A stretch of DNA of 64,000 nucleotides from Bryobacteraceae bacterium (GTDB lineage: Bacteria > Acidobacteriota > Terriglobia > Bryobacterales > Bryobacteraceae), in contig JANWVO010000025.1 of assembly GCA_025056865.1 (NCBI GenBank), positions 124,001-188,000 of the forward strand, read 5' to 3'. Position numbers and translations under genes: made by a program. This document shows, in pieces, positions 63,667 through 64,000 of the stretch. The number at the start of each line of letters is the position of its first letter. Position 1 is the stretch's first letter. The notes under the pieces were generated by a model. The model ran no database searches. It worked only from the letters and a program-made list of their open reading frames with translations, and had not been told where the DNA came from.

Positions 63667-63985
63667 ACAGCAAGTAGACCACAACTGGCGGCGGACCTGC
63701 CGGAGCGAAAAGCACCTGACGCGGCACGCCGAAGCGTGCACAGACCAGACCCCATCCGCCGTGCCTGTAGGCTTCCACGATCACCACGGGCCGCACCCGT
63801 GCGTGGCGAGCAGCGACGAACACCAGTGGCACGTCCCGGGCGGGGACGTACCGCTCCACGTAGACGACATCGGCTGGCGCATAGCCATAAAACGGCAGCG
63901 CCCCGATGTTCACATGCACATTCCAGTCCGCCAGGAGCGGGAGTGCGAATGCCGCCAACGCAGCAGCCAAGGTGATGCGTTTCAT
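63602..63985 (-). CDS. Small exported protein of unknown function
   Basis: A 127-residue protein with a signal peptide (MKRITLAAALAAFALPLLA). The mature part is rich in Val, Tyr, Arg and Pro, with patterns such as VVYVERYVPARDVPLVFV and VVVYLLYGPPHPKHYRKAF, and a basic C-terminus. I do not recognise a family. ATG 63985 has AGGAGG at 63999-63994 (8-base spacing), so the start is secure. It lies immediately upstream of the beta-barrel gene and the two probably form an operon. Confidence 0.75.
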   Translation of the reverse strand: MKRITLAAALAAFALPLLADWNVHVNIGALPFYGYAPADVVYVERYVPARDVPLVFVAARHARVRPVVIVEAYRHGGWGLVCARFGVPRQVLFAPAGPPPVVVYLLYGPPHPKHYRKAFRHDRRGWR

Positions 63986-64000
63986 GGCCCGTGCCTCCTG

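Overview
This is a GC-rich, densely packed chromosomal segment from a Gram-negative bacterium, most likely an Acidobacteriota of the Bryobacterales/Solibacter type. Three things point there: two very large Oar-like TonB-dependent receptors with an N-terminal carboxypeptidase-regulatory domain, a VWFA-related protein tail with the typical acidobacterial ending, and a PEP-CTERM protein. LptD and a POTRA protein confirm an outer membrane. The placement is inferred from gene families only.

Layout. 1-4.2 kb: end of a VWFA-related protein, a MEMO-family protein, pterin dehydratase, and a secreted beta-lactamase/NamZ fusion. 4.4-9.3 kb: a small AT-hook protein, two membrane transporters with overlapping stop and start, and a secreted TPR protein ended by a strong terminator. 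9.3-12.6 kb: the miaB-BFN operon and a PEP-CTERM protein whose start codon appears lost. 12.8-16.6 kb: rpmI-rplT followed directly by zapB/zapA-like genes, then lptD. 17.7-22.3 kb: a five-gene group 3b [NiFe] hydrogenase operon (hydB, a lone cNMP-binding domain, hydG, hydD, hydA). 22.5-24.9 kb: a catalytically degenerate Y-family polymerase and a beta-helix protein. 25.2-30.8 kb: a CpaE/TadZ-like ATPase divergent from a LuxR-type regulator, then a secreted TldD/TldE-like pair. 31.0-32.5 kb: an ISL3-family insertion sequence beside the remnant of another, next to tRNA-Ala. 32.6-40.5 kb: an HD hydrolase, glnE, a MOSC protein, two divergent glutamine synthetases and a DinB-like protein. 40.5-45.4 kb: lpdA-lipB-E2 operon, divergent from a barrel-less POTRA protein. 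45.6-61.6 kb: two TonB receptors flanking a six-gene overlapping operon (ggt, isomerase, asnS, arginase, ddl, ctp) and an argH-like lyase. 61.8-64 kb: tRNA-Thr, threonine dehydrogenase and two small secreted proteins.

How it works together. The hydrogenase operon would couple H2 to NAD(P)H. lpdA, lipB and E2 supply and use lipoyl groups in 2-oxoacid oxidation. glnA and glnE form a nitrogen-control pair, with the second synthetase apparently outside adenylylation control. Several genes start 5-8 bases after a -10-like hexamer with no Shine-Dalgarno sequence, which suggests leaderless transcripts are common here. No CRISPR array, prophage or recognisable anti-phage cluster was seen.
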